This document shows, in pieces, positions 38,018-46,104 of a DNA stretch of 64,000 bases. The DNA comes from Bacillus salipaludis (GTDB lineage Bacteria > Bacillota > Bacilli > Bacillales_B > DSM-18226), in the NCBI RefSeq assembly GCF_004358205.1, contig NZ_SMYO01000001.1, forward strand, positions 496,001-560,000. Reading direction: 5' to 3'. Every line of letters begins with the position of its first letter. The stretch's first letter is position 1. The position numbers and the translations under genes are program-made. The notes under the pieces were generated by a model that saw nothing but the letters and a program-made list of their open reading frames with translations, was not told the origin of the DNA and did not search any database.

Positions 38018-38037
38018 ATCCAAAAATGGTTGTAAAA

Positions 38038-38076
38038 CGAAAACAGTCCAACTATATAAAAATTTGGACTGTTTTC
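38038..38076 (-). terminator. Terminator of the YjzC-like gene
   Basis: cgaaaacagtccaa / ttggactgttttcg stem just after the stop of the minus-strand gene. Confidence 0.85.
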
Positions 38077-38084
38077 GTTTCTAT

Positions 38085-38387
38085 CTATTGTTGTTCATGC
38101 GTCCATGTAACTGATTCCCCTGTGGAAGGACAACGTGGAAATTTTTCACCTTGTTTAAGGGCTACATGTTCTCCGTCTGCATCTATATAATGTCCTGATT
38201 CCATAACCGTTTCTCCAGTTCTATGAGTATGACTTGCATGAGTCCAGGTTGTAGAGCCTCCCGTGGATGGGCATTCTGGAAATGTATTCCCCTGATGAAG
38301 TTCTTTTTTTTCACCAGTAGAACAAATGTAAGTTCCTGTTTCAGATACTGTCTCTCCCGTATGATGATGGTCTGTGAAGTGAGTCAA
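38085..38387 (-). CDS. Tandem YjzC-like protein
   Basis: 100 residues built from two repeats of about 48 residues ([20 protein letters not shown] and [20 protein letters not shown]), each ending in CPSTG-x-S/T-TWTH. The unit resembles the small Bacillus protein YjzC, of unknown function, and looks like a minimal zinc-binding or beta fold with Cys and His ends. It starts at TTG with AAGGAGG 7 bases upstream. It sits between czrA and a ZIP gene, so a metal role is possible. Confidence 0.65.
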   Translation of the reverse strand: MTHFTDHHHTGETVSETGTYICSTGEKKELHQGNTFPECPSTGGSTTWTHASHTHRTGETVMESGHYIDADGEHVALKQGEKFPRCPSTGESVTWTHEQQ

Positions 38388-38482
38388 AAAAATTCCTCCT
38401 TGTAATTTTCCTACCCTCCTAGTTTTTCACAGTACCATTCGTTTATTCTAATCACTACTCGCTTCCACTGGTTCAAGTATAA

Positions 38483-39220
38483 TTAGTGGTGAGAAGGAAG
38501 AAAACGCAAGAAAAAATGCATACCTACCATTCCTATGACAACAAATAGAACTACTTTCCCTTTGGGGAGATTTTTCGATTTTTTCCAAAGCAATTCATAG
38601 AACGCGACATACCCAATTGTTCCGATGGATATCCCCATTATGACTGTATTCCACTTTATTGAATCCATTCTCATATTTAAACCCATAAAAATATTGATTC
38701 CGATCATAATGGAAAGAGCGATACAAAAAATGATGAATAATTTATTTTTATCTTTAGTAAAGGGAATTGATGCCATAATTATCATACCTTCTGGGATATT
38801 GTGGAGGATAAAAGCAAGCAATAAACCATAATTTATCGCTTGTCCTGCGTGTAAGCTCATGCCAAAAGTCATTCCCGTCGGTATACTATGGATGAGTAAA
38901 GCAAGGAATAACAAATACATCGTATCTTCATGGAACTTATGAAGAAATCGATTTTTATGCAAGAGAACTTCCATTAAAATCATAATAAAAATACCTATTG
39001 AAATTCCTGTTAAAATACCTATTATATTAAAACGGCTAAATGCCTCTGGAAGTAATTCAAATGTAAATAATCCTAATAAGAATCCTCCACAAAGAATCTG
39101 TAAAGACATAGTATTTCTTTTAAAGAAAAGGAACATGAATTGGATTGAACTTCCACCAAGATACAGCGCAGCAAAAATAAGCAATGCTACATATGAACTT
39201 ACCTTTATTTCTTCAATCAT
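38483..39220 (-). CDS. ZIP-family metal transporter
   Basis: 245 residues, about 7-8 membrane helices. Helix IV HSIPTGMTFGMSLHAG and helix V HNIPEGMIIM carry the binuclear metal site of ZIP proteins. The loop between helices III and IV has a short His-containing stretch. ZIP carriers import Zn or other divalent cations, opposite to the neighbouring CDF exporter. AGGGGG lies before the ATG. Confidence 0.9.
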   Translation of the reverse strand: MIEEIKVSSYVALLIFAALYLGGSSIQFMFLFFKRNTMSLQILCGGFLLGLFTFELLPEAFSRFNIIGILTGISIGIFIMILMEVLLHKNRFLHKFHEDTMYLLFLALLIHSIPTGMTFGMSLHAGQAINYGLLLAFILHNIPEGMIIMASIPFTKDKNKLFIIFCIALSIMIGINIFMGLNMRMDSIKWNTVIMGISIGTIGYVAFYELLWKKSKNLPKGKVVLFVVIGMVGMHFFLRFLPSHH

Positions 39221-39314
39221 TCAGTTCCCCCTCTTTAAAACCTTTACATTTCAACATATGCTAATAGCTGTATGCTTAGACGAGGGCATTGATTTCAAAG
39301 CTTGCTAAAATAAA

Positions 39315-39340
39315 AAAGATTCGGTGAAAACCGAATCTTT
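39315..39340 (-). terminator. Terminator, probably of the PrsW-like gene
   Basis: aaagattcgg / ccgaatcttt stem with a 6-base loop, followed on the minus strand by a T run. Confidence 0.65.
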
Positions 39341-39486
39341 AAAGAAGGGGTTGGTTGAAAAGTTTGCAAATTGTCCTAGTTGCATGATTTATTTTACCCA
39401 TTAATTATTAATAACCTATGAACAAAGTTTTACAATATAATTAACCTTCCATAAAACTTAGTTTAAAATCAGCCCTTTTCTATGCT

Positions 39487-40149
39487 TTACTGCTTATTAA
39501 AATGGTTCATACTAAGAAATTCTGCCCTTCGTACTTTTTTCATTCCTAACAACCATAAGAAAATCATAAATGGAATCATCGTCATTACCCATGAATCTTC
39601 ATTTAATAATAAATAATTAAATACTCCATGCAATACGGAAGGAACCATTAACGATATAAAGATCCAGAATAGTTTCTTTCCTTTTGTAAATTTTGCTTTA
39701 CTCATGTAAAACCCCATCATAACCCCAAATAATGCATGGCTAGGTACAGGTAACAAAGCTCGGTTAAGAGCGATTTCTACCCCATTTGTCATTAAATATA
39801 CAATATTCTCAGCAGTTGCAAACCCCAAAGCGACGGATGTCCCATAAACAATCCCATCAAAAGGTTCATCAAATTCTGCGTTCCGATAGGCAATAAAATA
39901 AAGAACCAACCATTTTAAAACTTCCTCAAGTATTCCAGAAGAAAACAAAACGGTATCAGTTTTGGCTGTGATAAGGTTTTCTGTTTCTATTACATATTCA
40001 AAAAATGAAATTGGAAAGATTAGTAAGGCACCGTATAAAAAGGTACGGATTACCAATGACAATGGCTCAGGTTCATACTTGTCCCTTAAATAAAAATAAC
40101 TTAATAATGCTAAGCCTGGAGCAATCCCAGCTAGTATTATGGCTAACAT
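39487..40149 (-). CDS. PrsW-family membrane protease
   Basis: 220 residues with about 7 helices. The family motifs are complete: EEVLKW (E75, E76, K79), DGIVYGTSVALGFATAENIVY, PSHALFG and HGVFNY. B. subtilis PrsW makes the first cut in anti-sigma factor RsiW and belongs to the CAAX-protease-like group. RsiW/SigW genes are not nearby, so this paralog in a metal island may cut another membrane protein. GGAAGGAG precedes the ATG. Confidence 0.9.
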   Translation of the reverse strand: MLAIILAGIAPGLALLSYFYLRDKYEPEPLSLVIRTFLYGALLIFPISFFEYVIETENLITAKTDTVLFSSGILEEVLKWLVLYFIAYRNAEFDEPFDGIVYGTSVALGFATAENIVYLMTNGVEIALNRALLPVPSHALFGVMMGFYMSKAKFTKGKKLFWIFISLMVPSVLHGVFNYLLLNEDSWVMTMIPFMIFLWLLGMKKVRRAEFLSMNHFNKQ

Positions 40150-40305
40150 ATCTAACTCCTTCCATTACATATTATCAATATCTCATACTAATTATATATT
40201 AGTTTCTTTCTGATTCTAAAACTTACATAATGAACTTTCCTGAAGCGGTATGTTTAATTAGTCCCAATTCACCCCTTAGGACCGCTATAAAACCTCCATT
40301 AGCTT

Positions 40306-40341
40306 GCAAAAAACAGCAATATCCTAATGGAAATCGCTGCT
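40306..40341 (-). terminator. Terminator of czcD
   Basis: AGCAGCGAT / ATTGCTGTT stem (with G-U pairs) and a T6 run on the minus strand. A decayed relative (aaaaaacagcaattccctaat) lies at 37341-37361 behind the czcD relic. Confidence 0.7.
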
Positions 40342-40353
40342 CTGCATAAGAAG

Positions 40354-41292
40354 TCATATCGTACCCTCAGGTTGTAAGGAACAGTTATAGGTGCCATTTT
40401 CAATTTGGATAGTCGCATGTTCAATGCCAAATTGGTCATGCAATTCCTTTGTTAATTTTTGAAGCAGTTCATCGTTATCATCAATTTCAGACCGAATTAA
40501 ATGAACCGTTAAGGCAGCTTCTGTCGTGCTCATTCCCCAAACATGCAGGTCATGAACTTCTAAAATTGTAGGTAATCCACTTAGATATTCTTTAATCTTA
40601 TGAATATCTATTCCTTCTGGTACCGCATCCAATGATAAGTTAATAGACTCTTTTAACAAACCCCATGTGCCAAAGAAAATGACGATGGAAATTACAAGGC
40701 TTACGAGAGGGTCAATCCATTGCCATCCCTTCCAAAGGATAACAACCCCTGCAACGACTACCCCAAGTGAAACTAAGGCATCAGCAGCCATATGCAAGAA
40801 AGCTCCACGGATATTTAGATCGTTTTTTCTTCCAGCCATAAAAAGTAATGCTGTTAAGCCATTAATCACGATTCCTACGATTGCTACGATAATCACTGTT
40901 TTTCCTGCAACTGGTGCTGGTGAAGAAAAACGTTGTATGGCTTCCCATGCAATAGCACCGATGGCTACCAGTAAGAAAACTGCATTGAATAAAGCGGCTA
41001 GTATGGAACTTCTTTTAAATCCATATGTCCGCTTTTTAGTAGGAGCTTTTTTCCCTAGCCAAACGGCGATCCAGGCAATTATTAACCCCAGGACATCACT
41101 TATGTTGTGCCCTGCATCAGCTAGTAATGCTAATGAATCCCCTATGATACCGTAGATAATTTCAACAATAATAAATATCGTGTTCAAGATAATTCCAAAA
41201 CCAAATGCAAATCCATAATTTGCAGGGGCATGCGAATGCCCGTGACCGTGGTGATGTCCATGATCGTGCCCATGACTGTGATGATGTCCCAT
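40354..41292 (-). CDS. czcD: CDF-family zinc/cadmium exporter CzcD
   Basis: 312 residues, six helices. The His-rich N-terminus (MGHHHSHGHDHGHHHGHGHSH) binds metal. LLADAGHNISDVLGL in helix II and HMAADALVSLG in helix V hold the HxxxD/DxxxD transport site, and the cytosolic end has HDLHVWG. It exports Zn, Cd or Co for protons. AGGAGAG precedes the ATG. Its promoter carries the CzrA-type operator, although the repressor gene lies 3 kb away. Confidence 0.95.
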   Translation of the reverse strand: MGHHHSHGHDHGHHHGHGHSHAPANYGFAFGFGIILNTIFIIVEIIYGIIGDSLALLADAGHNISDVLGLIIAWIAVWLGKKAPTKKRTYGFKRSSILAALFNAVFLLVAIGAIAWEAIQRFSSPAPVAGKTVIIVAIVGIVINGLTALLFMAGRKNDLNIRGAFLHMAADALVSLGVVVAGVVILWKGWQWIDPLVSLVISIVIFFGTWGLLKESINLSLDAVPEGIDIHKIKEYLSGLPTILEVHDLHVWGMSTTEAALTVHLIRSEIDDNDELLQKLTKELHDQFGIEHATIQIENGTYNCSLQPEGTI

Positions 41293-41400
41293 CTCTATCT
41301 CTCCTCATTTAAATTTATTATGACAAGCATGTTCGTTCTATATTTTAAGTTGCTGTATCATTCAATACCCTTTCTGATTGTTTTATAAATATGATAAATT

Positions 41401-41430
41401 CAATATATGCACATATGAGCATATTGTCAA
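41401..41430 (-). promoter_or_regulatory. czcD promoter with CzrA operator
   Basis: -35 TTGACA (41425-41430), 17-bp spacer, -10 TATATT (41402-41407) on the minus strand. The spacer carries a ATATGCTCATATGTGCATAT palindrome-like core. Confidence 0.8.
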
Positions 41431-41444
41431 TAAAGTAACATAAA

Positions 41445-41467
41445 AAAAGACTGAAAGAATCAGTCTT
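41445..41467 (-). terminator. Terminator of the methyltransferase/copC operon
   Basis: aaagactga / tcagtcttt perfect stem with 7 Ts on the minus strand, beginning at the stop codon of the last gene. Confidence 0.85.
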
Positions 41468-41664
41468 TACTTCAACTTTGTTTCCACATGTCCAACATCT
41501 TTCCTCGACATGAAAATGGTCAGTATGCCTGATAAGAGTACCCCTCCAGCCGTAATCAGCATACGCGTTTGAAATGGAACTTCGGAATGATATTTTCCTA
41601 GTACCCATGTCGCCAATACTGATACAATTATCATAGTGATGATCACATAAATAGCTCGTTTCAC
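41467..41664 (-). CDS. Small two-helix membrane protein
   Basis: 65 residues with two membrane helices (AIYVIITMIIVSVLATWVLG, MLITAGGVLLSGILTIFM) and a charged tail. Start at GTG, AGGATG 9 bases upstream. It lies 51 bases behind the copCD remnant and ends in the operon terminator. No family recognised. Confidence 0.6.
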   Translation of the reverse strand: MKRAIYVIITMIIVSVLATWVLGKYHSEVPFQTRMLITAGGVLLSGILTIFMSRKDVGHVETKLK

Positions 41665-41715
41665 CTTGCCACATCCTAAATTGTTTATTTCTTTCGTCCA
41701 TCTAACTTCTAAAAT

Positions 41716-42521
41716 TTAAATGGACAGTGATAGCATCAGGCCCATATAGATAGCAATGATAAAAATCACTCCAAATGTTACTGCTATAATAGGTCTCCTC
41801 TGTTTGAAGCTGAACAAAATCAGTAACAAAAATAGTATCGAAAGAACGATTAATAATACCGATTGAAATGATGGTGAAAATTGCATTTGTAAGGTTGAAA
41901 GGATATTTTTCCCTAAAAGCCATTCCACCCACTTGGATGCACCTTCCGACTTGACGGTAAATTCATCACAGCAGTAATATAAAAAACAATGAAGATGATC
42001 ATGCTCTCCCCTCTAATCTAAGGGCGTGGATTAAAGGAAGGTAATTTTATAGATTTTCTTGAAAGAACGCCATTAATAAAGGCAAATATGAGAACAGGAA
42101 TAATGCTAATGTGCTTTAAAAGGAGCATTTGTCCATACTGATTGCTTTGTTTCAGCCTTTGCTCTGCTTTAACTTCCTTTTGCACTTTAGAGGGAATTTC
42201 GCCTTTTATTGGATGACCGTGTGCACCCGCAATACTCCATTGGATCGTATAAGATCCATTTTCAAGTGGTGCTGATAATGTGCCAATCATTTGATTATCT
42301 TTTGGCGTGACACTAACGAAAAAAATTTTTTGCCCGTCTTTAATTAAATCCATTGTACTTAAAGATTCTATCTTTCCTTCATATGTAAGGACAATTGTTT
42401 TTAGGTCCTCTTTCACCACTTGATTCGCAGCAGGAGTAGGGGAAGTTAACTCAGTATGTGCACTGGCGATGGTAGGAATCATCACCAATAGAGTGATTAA
42501 TAAGAATAATAATTTTTTCAA
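41716..42521 (-). pseudogene. copC: Broken copper-resistance copCD (YcnJ-like) gene
   Basis: The first 167 codons encode a signal peptide cut at ASA-H, leaving His22 as N-terminal copper ligand, a CopC domain (THE-type AHTELTSPTPAANQ, AGAHGHPIKGEI) and the start of a CopD helix (LLLKHISIIPVLIFAFING). A TAG ends it after FNPRP where WIRxE is expected. Reading resumes as ESMIIFIVFYITAV, then after a frameshift as ASKWVEWLLGKNILSTLQMQ and two more helices to a stop at 41716. Much of CopD is missing as well. The CopC part could still be secreted. Confidence 0.7.
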
Positions 42522-43147
42522 TTCCCTTTTCCTTTCTTAACCCCAATGATTTTTCTATACATTCCATTCATCATAACATTTTTATCCTGTATTAATTTGT
42601 ATTGATTTTCAAAAATTTTGTGAACCTCATAGAAGTCTAATCCTATATCCGTCCCAAGTAATTTAACCACTGGACGTAAGAGAATTTGTTTCAGAGTTAT
42701 TTTTTTGGTCTTAGGGGCAAATTTATCAAATATTAGGAACGTACCGTTCTTCTTTAATACCCTTATAATTTCGTTCAATGATTCTTCTGGATGGGGTACT
42801 ACACTAAGAATTAAACTGGCGACAACAAAATTGAAGGAGTCATCAGGAAAATCCATCTTCTGTGCGTCCATTTCAAGGAAAGTAACGGAAGAGTCAGGAA
42901 ACTTTTCTTTTGCCACTTTTAACATATCAGCAGAATAATCAATCGCTGTTATATCGTAACCTTTGCCCCAGAAGAATGGAATATCGGCACCTGTACCGAC
43001 CCCTACAAAAAGAACTTTACTGCCCTTTTCAAGAGAAATATCTTTAAATATTTCTTTTCTAGCCTTCAGGAACAACCCTGAATTAAAAAAGCGATCATAA
43101 ATCGGCGACCAACATTTATAAATAAATCGATTCCAACCATTATTCAC
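42518..43147 (-). CDS. Class I SAM-dependent methyltransferase
   Basis: About 209 residues from a GTG with GGGAGGAG 7 bases upstream. SAM motif I is VLFVGVGTGADIPF; the acidic ribose ligand is in ITAIDYS; DAQKMDFPDDSFNFV is motif III-like. It is close to UbiE/phospholipid N-methyltransferases (N-terminal YDRFFNSG). It overlaps the copCD start by four bases, so it heads that operon. Substrate unknown. Confidence 0.82.
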   Translation of the reverse strand: MNNGWNRFIYKCWSPIYDRFFNSGLFLKARKEIFKDISLEKGSKVLFVGVGTGADIPFFWGKGYDITAIDYSADMLKVAKEKFPDSSVTFLEMDAQKMDFPDDSFNFVVASLILSVVPHPEESLNEIIRVLKKNGTFLIFDKFAPKTKKITLKQILLRPVVKLLGTDIGLDFYEVHKIFENQYKLIQDKNVMMNGMYRKIIGVKKGKGN

Positions 43148-43170
43148 ATTTATCTCCTCCCACAAAAAAA

Positions 43171-43195
43171 TGCTTCCCATTTACATAATGGGAAG
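43171..43195 (-). terminator. Terminator of cadCA
   Basis: gcttcccatt / aatgggaagc stem, 5-base loop and 7 Ts on the minus strand, right after the cadA stop. Confidence 0.9.
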
Positions 43196-43201
43196 CCACT
43201 G

Positions 43202-45337
43202 CTATTTGTCTTTCACTCGGAGAAGTCTTAACCCATTTAACGTGACTATAAGCGTTGCACCCATATCGGCAAAAATCGCGATCCAAAGGGTTAACCAACC
43301 AGGAATCACTAACAATAGGGCCAAAATTTTAATCCCTAAAGAGAAAGTAATATTTTGTTTGATAATAAATAAGGCTTTCCTGCTTAGTTTTAACGTAAAT
43401 GGAAGTTTACTTAAATCATCCGCCATTAAAGCAATATCAGCCGTCTCTAATGCCGTATCCGTTCCAGCTCCACCCATGGCAATACCAACAGTGGATGCAG
43501 CCAAAGCGGGTGCATCATTCACACCATCCCCAACCATTGCCACTCGGTCGTATTGATTTCGCAGTTCTTTAATATAGGTTAATTTATCTTGAGGTAACAA
43601 ATCTGCCTTTATATCAGATACTCCTACTTGTTTCCCAATCGCATCTGCTGTTCCTCTGTTATCACCCGTTAACATAATGGTTTTTTGAATCTCTAATGAG
43701 TGAAGTTTCTGAATTACGGTCTTACTATTTCCTCTGACTTCATCAGCCACTGCAAAAAGTCCCAATATTTCATTTGGAGTTCCTGCCACCATGACTGTTT
43801 TTCCCTGATTTTGCATCCCAGAAATCATTTCTTTGTGGTGAGATGGAATTCCATTTGTTAAAATTTCCTCGAATAAATTCGGGCTGCCCACATAATACAT
43901 TTTTTCCTTGATTCTTCCTTTGATCCCTTTGCCTGTAATGGAGGTGAATTCCTCAACAGAAGGATTCTGATAAGGGAGTTTTTCTTCTTCCGCCTTTTTC
44001 ATGATGGCTGAAGCAAGCGGATGTTGCGAACCATTTTCAAGGGCTGCAATAATGGTAAGCAATTCCTTAGCATCTATATTCGGCAATGAAATGTAGTCCG
44101 TTACAACAGGAGTTCCGTATGTTAAGGTTCCAGTCTTATCAAAGGCAATGGCTTTTATTGCACCCATTTCTTCTAAATGAATTCCACCTTTAATAAGGAC
44201 ACCATTTCGAGCAGCATTTCCGATGGCAGTAACAATCGATACTGGAGTAGAAATAACAAGTGCACATGGACATCCAACGACTAGCACTGCCAACCCCTGA
44301 TAAATCCACTTACTCCAATCTGCATCAAATAACAATGGTGGTAATACAGCAACCAACAATGAAATCAACATGATAACTGGTGTGTAATACTTGGCAAAAC
44401 GATCTACAAATGCTTGAGATGGAGCCCTTTCTGCTTGTGCTTCCTCAACCAAATGTATGATCTTTGCAATGGTAGTATCGTCCACATGCTTCGTGACCTT
44501 GACTTCTAGTAGTCCATCCACATTTAACGTTCCAGCATATATTTCTCCATCGATCTTTTTAGAAACATAGGCGGATTCCCCCGTAATCGCAGCTTGATTT
44601 ACAGAAGATTCCCCTTTAACTACGATTCCATCCATGGCTATTTTCTGTCCTGGCTTGACGATCATAATATCGCCAATTCGAATATCTTCCACTTCTACGG
44701 CAAACTCTTGATTACCTCTTCTGATTAAGGCTTCTTTTGGAGCAATATCCATTAACGAACGAATCGATTCTCTTGCTTTATCCATAGAGTAAGTCTCTAA
44801 AACCTCACTGATGGCAAACAAAATGACTACTGTTGCCCCCTCGCCCCATTCACCAATGATTGAAGCACCGATAACAGCGATAGTCATTAGCGTTCTCATA
44901 TCAAATTCTAAACGGAATAAGTTTTTGAATCCCGTGATAAATAGACGATAACCACCCACTAAAATTGCAGCGGCATACGCTAGTATCGATGAGATGCTCT
45001 CTTCACCATTGATTTGCCCTGAAAACCATCCAATGAACAGAAAAACAAATGAAGTAATAACCATTGAATGTCTTTTCAAGAAAGGTTCTTTTTTCTCTTC
45101 AAATCTTTGTTTTTCAGGAATGACCTTTATATTCTCAAAAGCCCCTGCTTTTTCTAATTCCTCTATAGTTGTTTCACCATAAACCGTAAGTTTTGATGCT
45201 CCAAAATTAACACTCGCATTCACAACACCATCCAGGTGTTGTACGTTCTTTTCGAACTTTGTCGCACAGCCTGCTCAGGTGAATCCCTGCACTCGGTAAA
45301 CAGCTTTTTCTTGTGTTTTTTCTAAAGCGTCACTCAT
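43202..45337 (-). CDS. cadA: CadA P1B-type Cd/Zn-exporting ATPase, HMA domain interrupted by TGA
   Basis: The ATPase core is complete: [11 protein letters not shown] (ion site), AFDKTGTLT (phosphorylated Asp), [16 protein letters not shown]-type [10 protein letters not shown] and [13 protein letters not shown], as in CadA/ZntA. The ATG at 45335-45337 has AAAGGAGG and overlaps the cadC stop (ATGA). Codon 21 (45275-45277) is TGA inside [22 protein letters not shown], exactly where the first Cys of the metal-binding CxxC is expected. A GTG at 45223 could restart translation and give a 673-residue pump without the HMA domain. Such a pump should keep transport activity, since N-terminal domains mostly regulate. 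Confidence 0.9.
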
Positions 45338-45699
45338 GTGTTTTTCACCTCCTTTTGATGCTCAAAAGCGATTTGAATCAATTGTTTGACATGATCATCA
45401 TCTAAGGAATAAAAAACTAATTTTCCCTCTTTACGATATTTCGCTAACCCTAAATTACGAAGCAGTCGTAAATGGTGAGATGCAGTAGCCGTCGTGCTGC
45501 CAACGATGTTGGCAACATCGCATACACATAATTCGTCTTCTACACTTAAGGCATAGGCGATTTTAATCCTGGTGTCATCGGATAATGCTTTAAATATTTG
45601 TGATACTGCCGATGTATTTTGGTTGGAAACTGATTCCTTAACTCGTTTCACCTTATCTTCATCGACACAGGTTACCTCACATATATCTTCGTGTTTCAT
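45334..45699 (-). CDS. cadC: CadC cadmium/lead-responsive ArsR-family repressor
   Basis: 121 residues from the ATG preceded by GGTGG. Counting from there, C7 and C11 (EDICEVTC) and C58 and C60 (ELCVCDV) fall on the same numbers as the alpha-3N Cd/Pb site of plasmid pI258 CadC. The alpha-5 zinc site (DDDHVKQLIQIAFEH) is also present. It represses cadCA until Cd, Pb or Zn binds. The stop overlaps the cadA start. Confidence 0.95.
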   Translation of the reverse strand: MKHEDICEVTCVDEDKVKRVKESVSNQNTSAVSQIFKALSDDTRIKIAYALSVEDELCVCDVANIVGSTTATASHHLRLLRNLGLAKYRKEGKLVFYSLDDDHVKQLIQIAFEHQKEVKNT

Positions 45700-45716
45700 C
45701 ATTTCACCACCTATAT

Positions 45717-45766
45717 TCAAATATCTGTTTGATTATTAGTATATGCAATTAATTCCAGTTGGTCAA
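45717..45766 (-). promoter_or_regulatory. cadC promoter and CadC operator
   Basis: -35 TTGACC (45761-45766), 17-bp spacer, -10 TATACT (45738-45743) on the minus strand. TCAAATATCTGTTTGA (45717-45732) covers the expected start site and resembles the CadC operator TCAAATAAATATTTGA. Confidence 0.75.
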
Positions 45767-45818
45767 ACGATTATTTGAATATTATTTGAAAATATGGAAA
45801 ATTTTCACACGTAGCCCG

Positions 45819-45980
45819 TGCTCCCTTTCCCCACCATACATTTGAAAAAATTGTAACAGGGTAGAGCCTTGAGAAAAGACATGAAATGAAAAGGATCATA
45901 GAAGGGATTAAACATGAAAAATATGATGCCATTGTCGTAATGGCAAATCACCCGTGGAAGGATGGTATCTGGAAGAAAAT
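45819..45980 (+). pseudogene. Deleted copy of the serine recombinase gene
   Basis: The DNA matches the recombinase gene at about 35281-35400 (gaaaagacatgaaatgaaaa and onward, encoding SLEKRHEMKRIIEGI), then jumps to the part at about 35570-35610 (ggcaaatcacccgtggaagg). It has a stop in the first segment and no start. It runs into the second copy of the permease terminator. Confidence 0.85.
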
Positions 45981-45990
45981 CGGCTACTTA

Positions 45991-46017
45991 AAAAGGCCGG
46001 CTGAACCGGCCTCTTTT
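45991..46017 (+). terminator. Terminator, right copy
   Basis: gccgg / ccggc core with the same flanks (ctgaa loop, cctctttttcaattat) as the terminator at 36962-36992. Confidence 0.8.
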
Positions 46018-46104
46018 TCAATTATTCTACATATTTATGAAAGAGTGGTAAAATAGTATAAAAATAGTTACTATTTTAAAAATTAAAAATCTTGGAGGGG
46101 TTTC

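Noticed and set aside
41345..41701. 118-codon frame on the minus strand overlapping the small membrane protein
   Set aside because: It runs in another frame through the operon terminator and the czcD operator, without a ribosome site.
45819..46017. Independent small gene before yhaA
   Set aside because: The open parts match the serine recombinase gene with a deletion and an internal stop.
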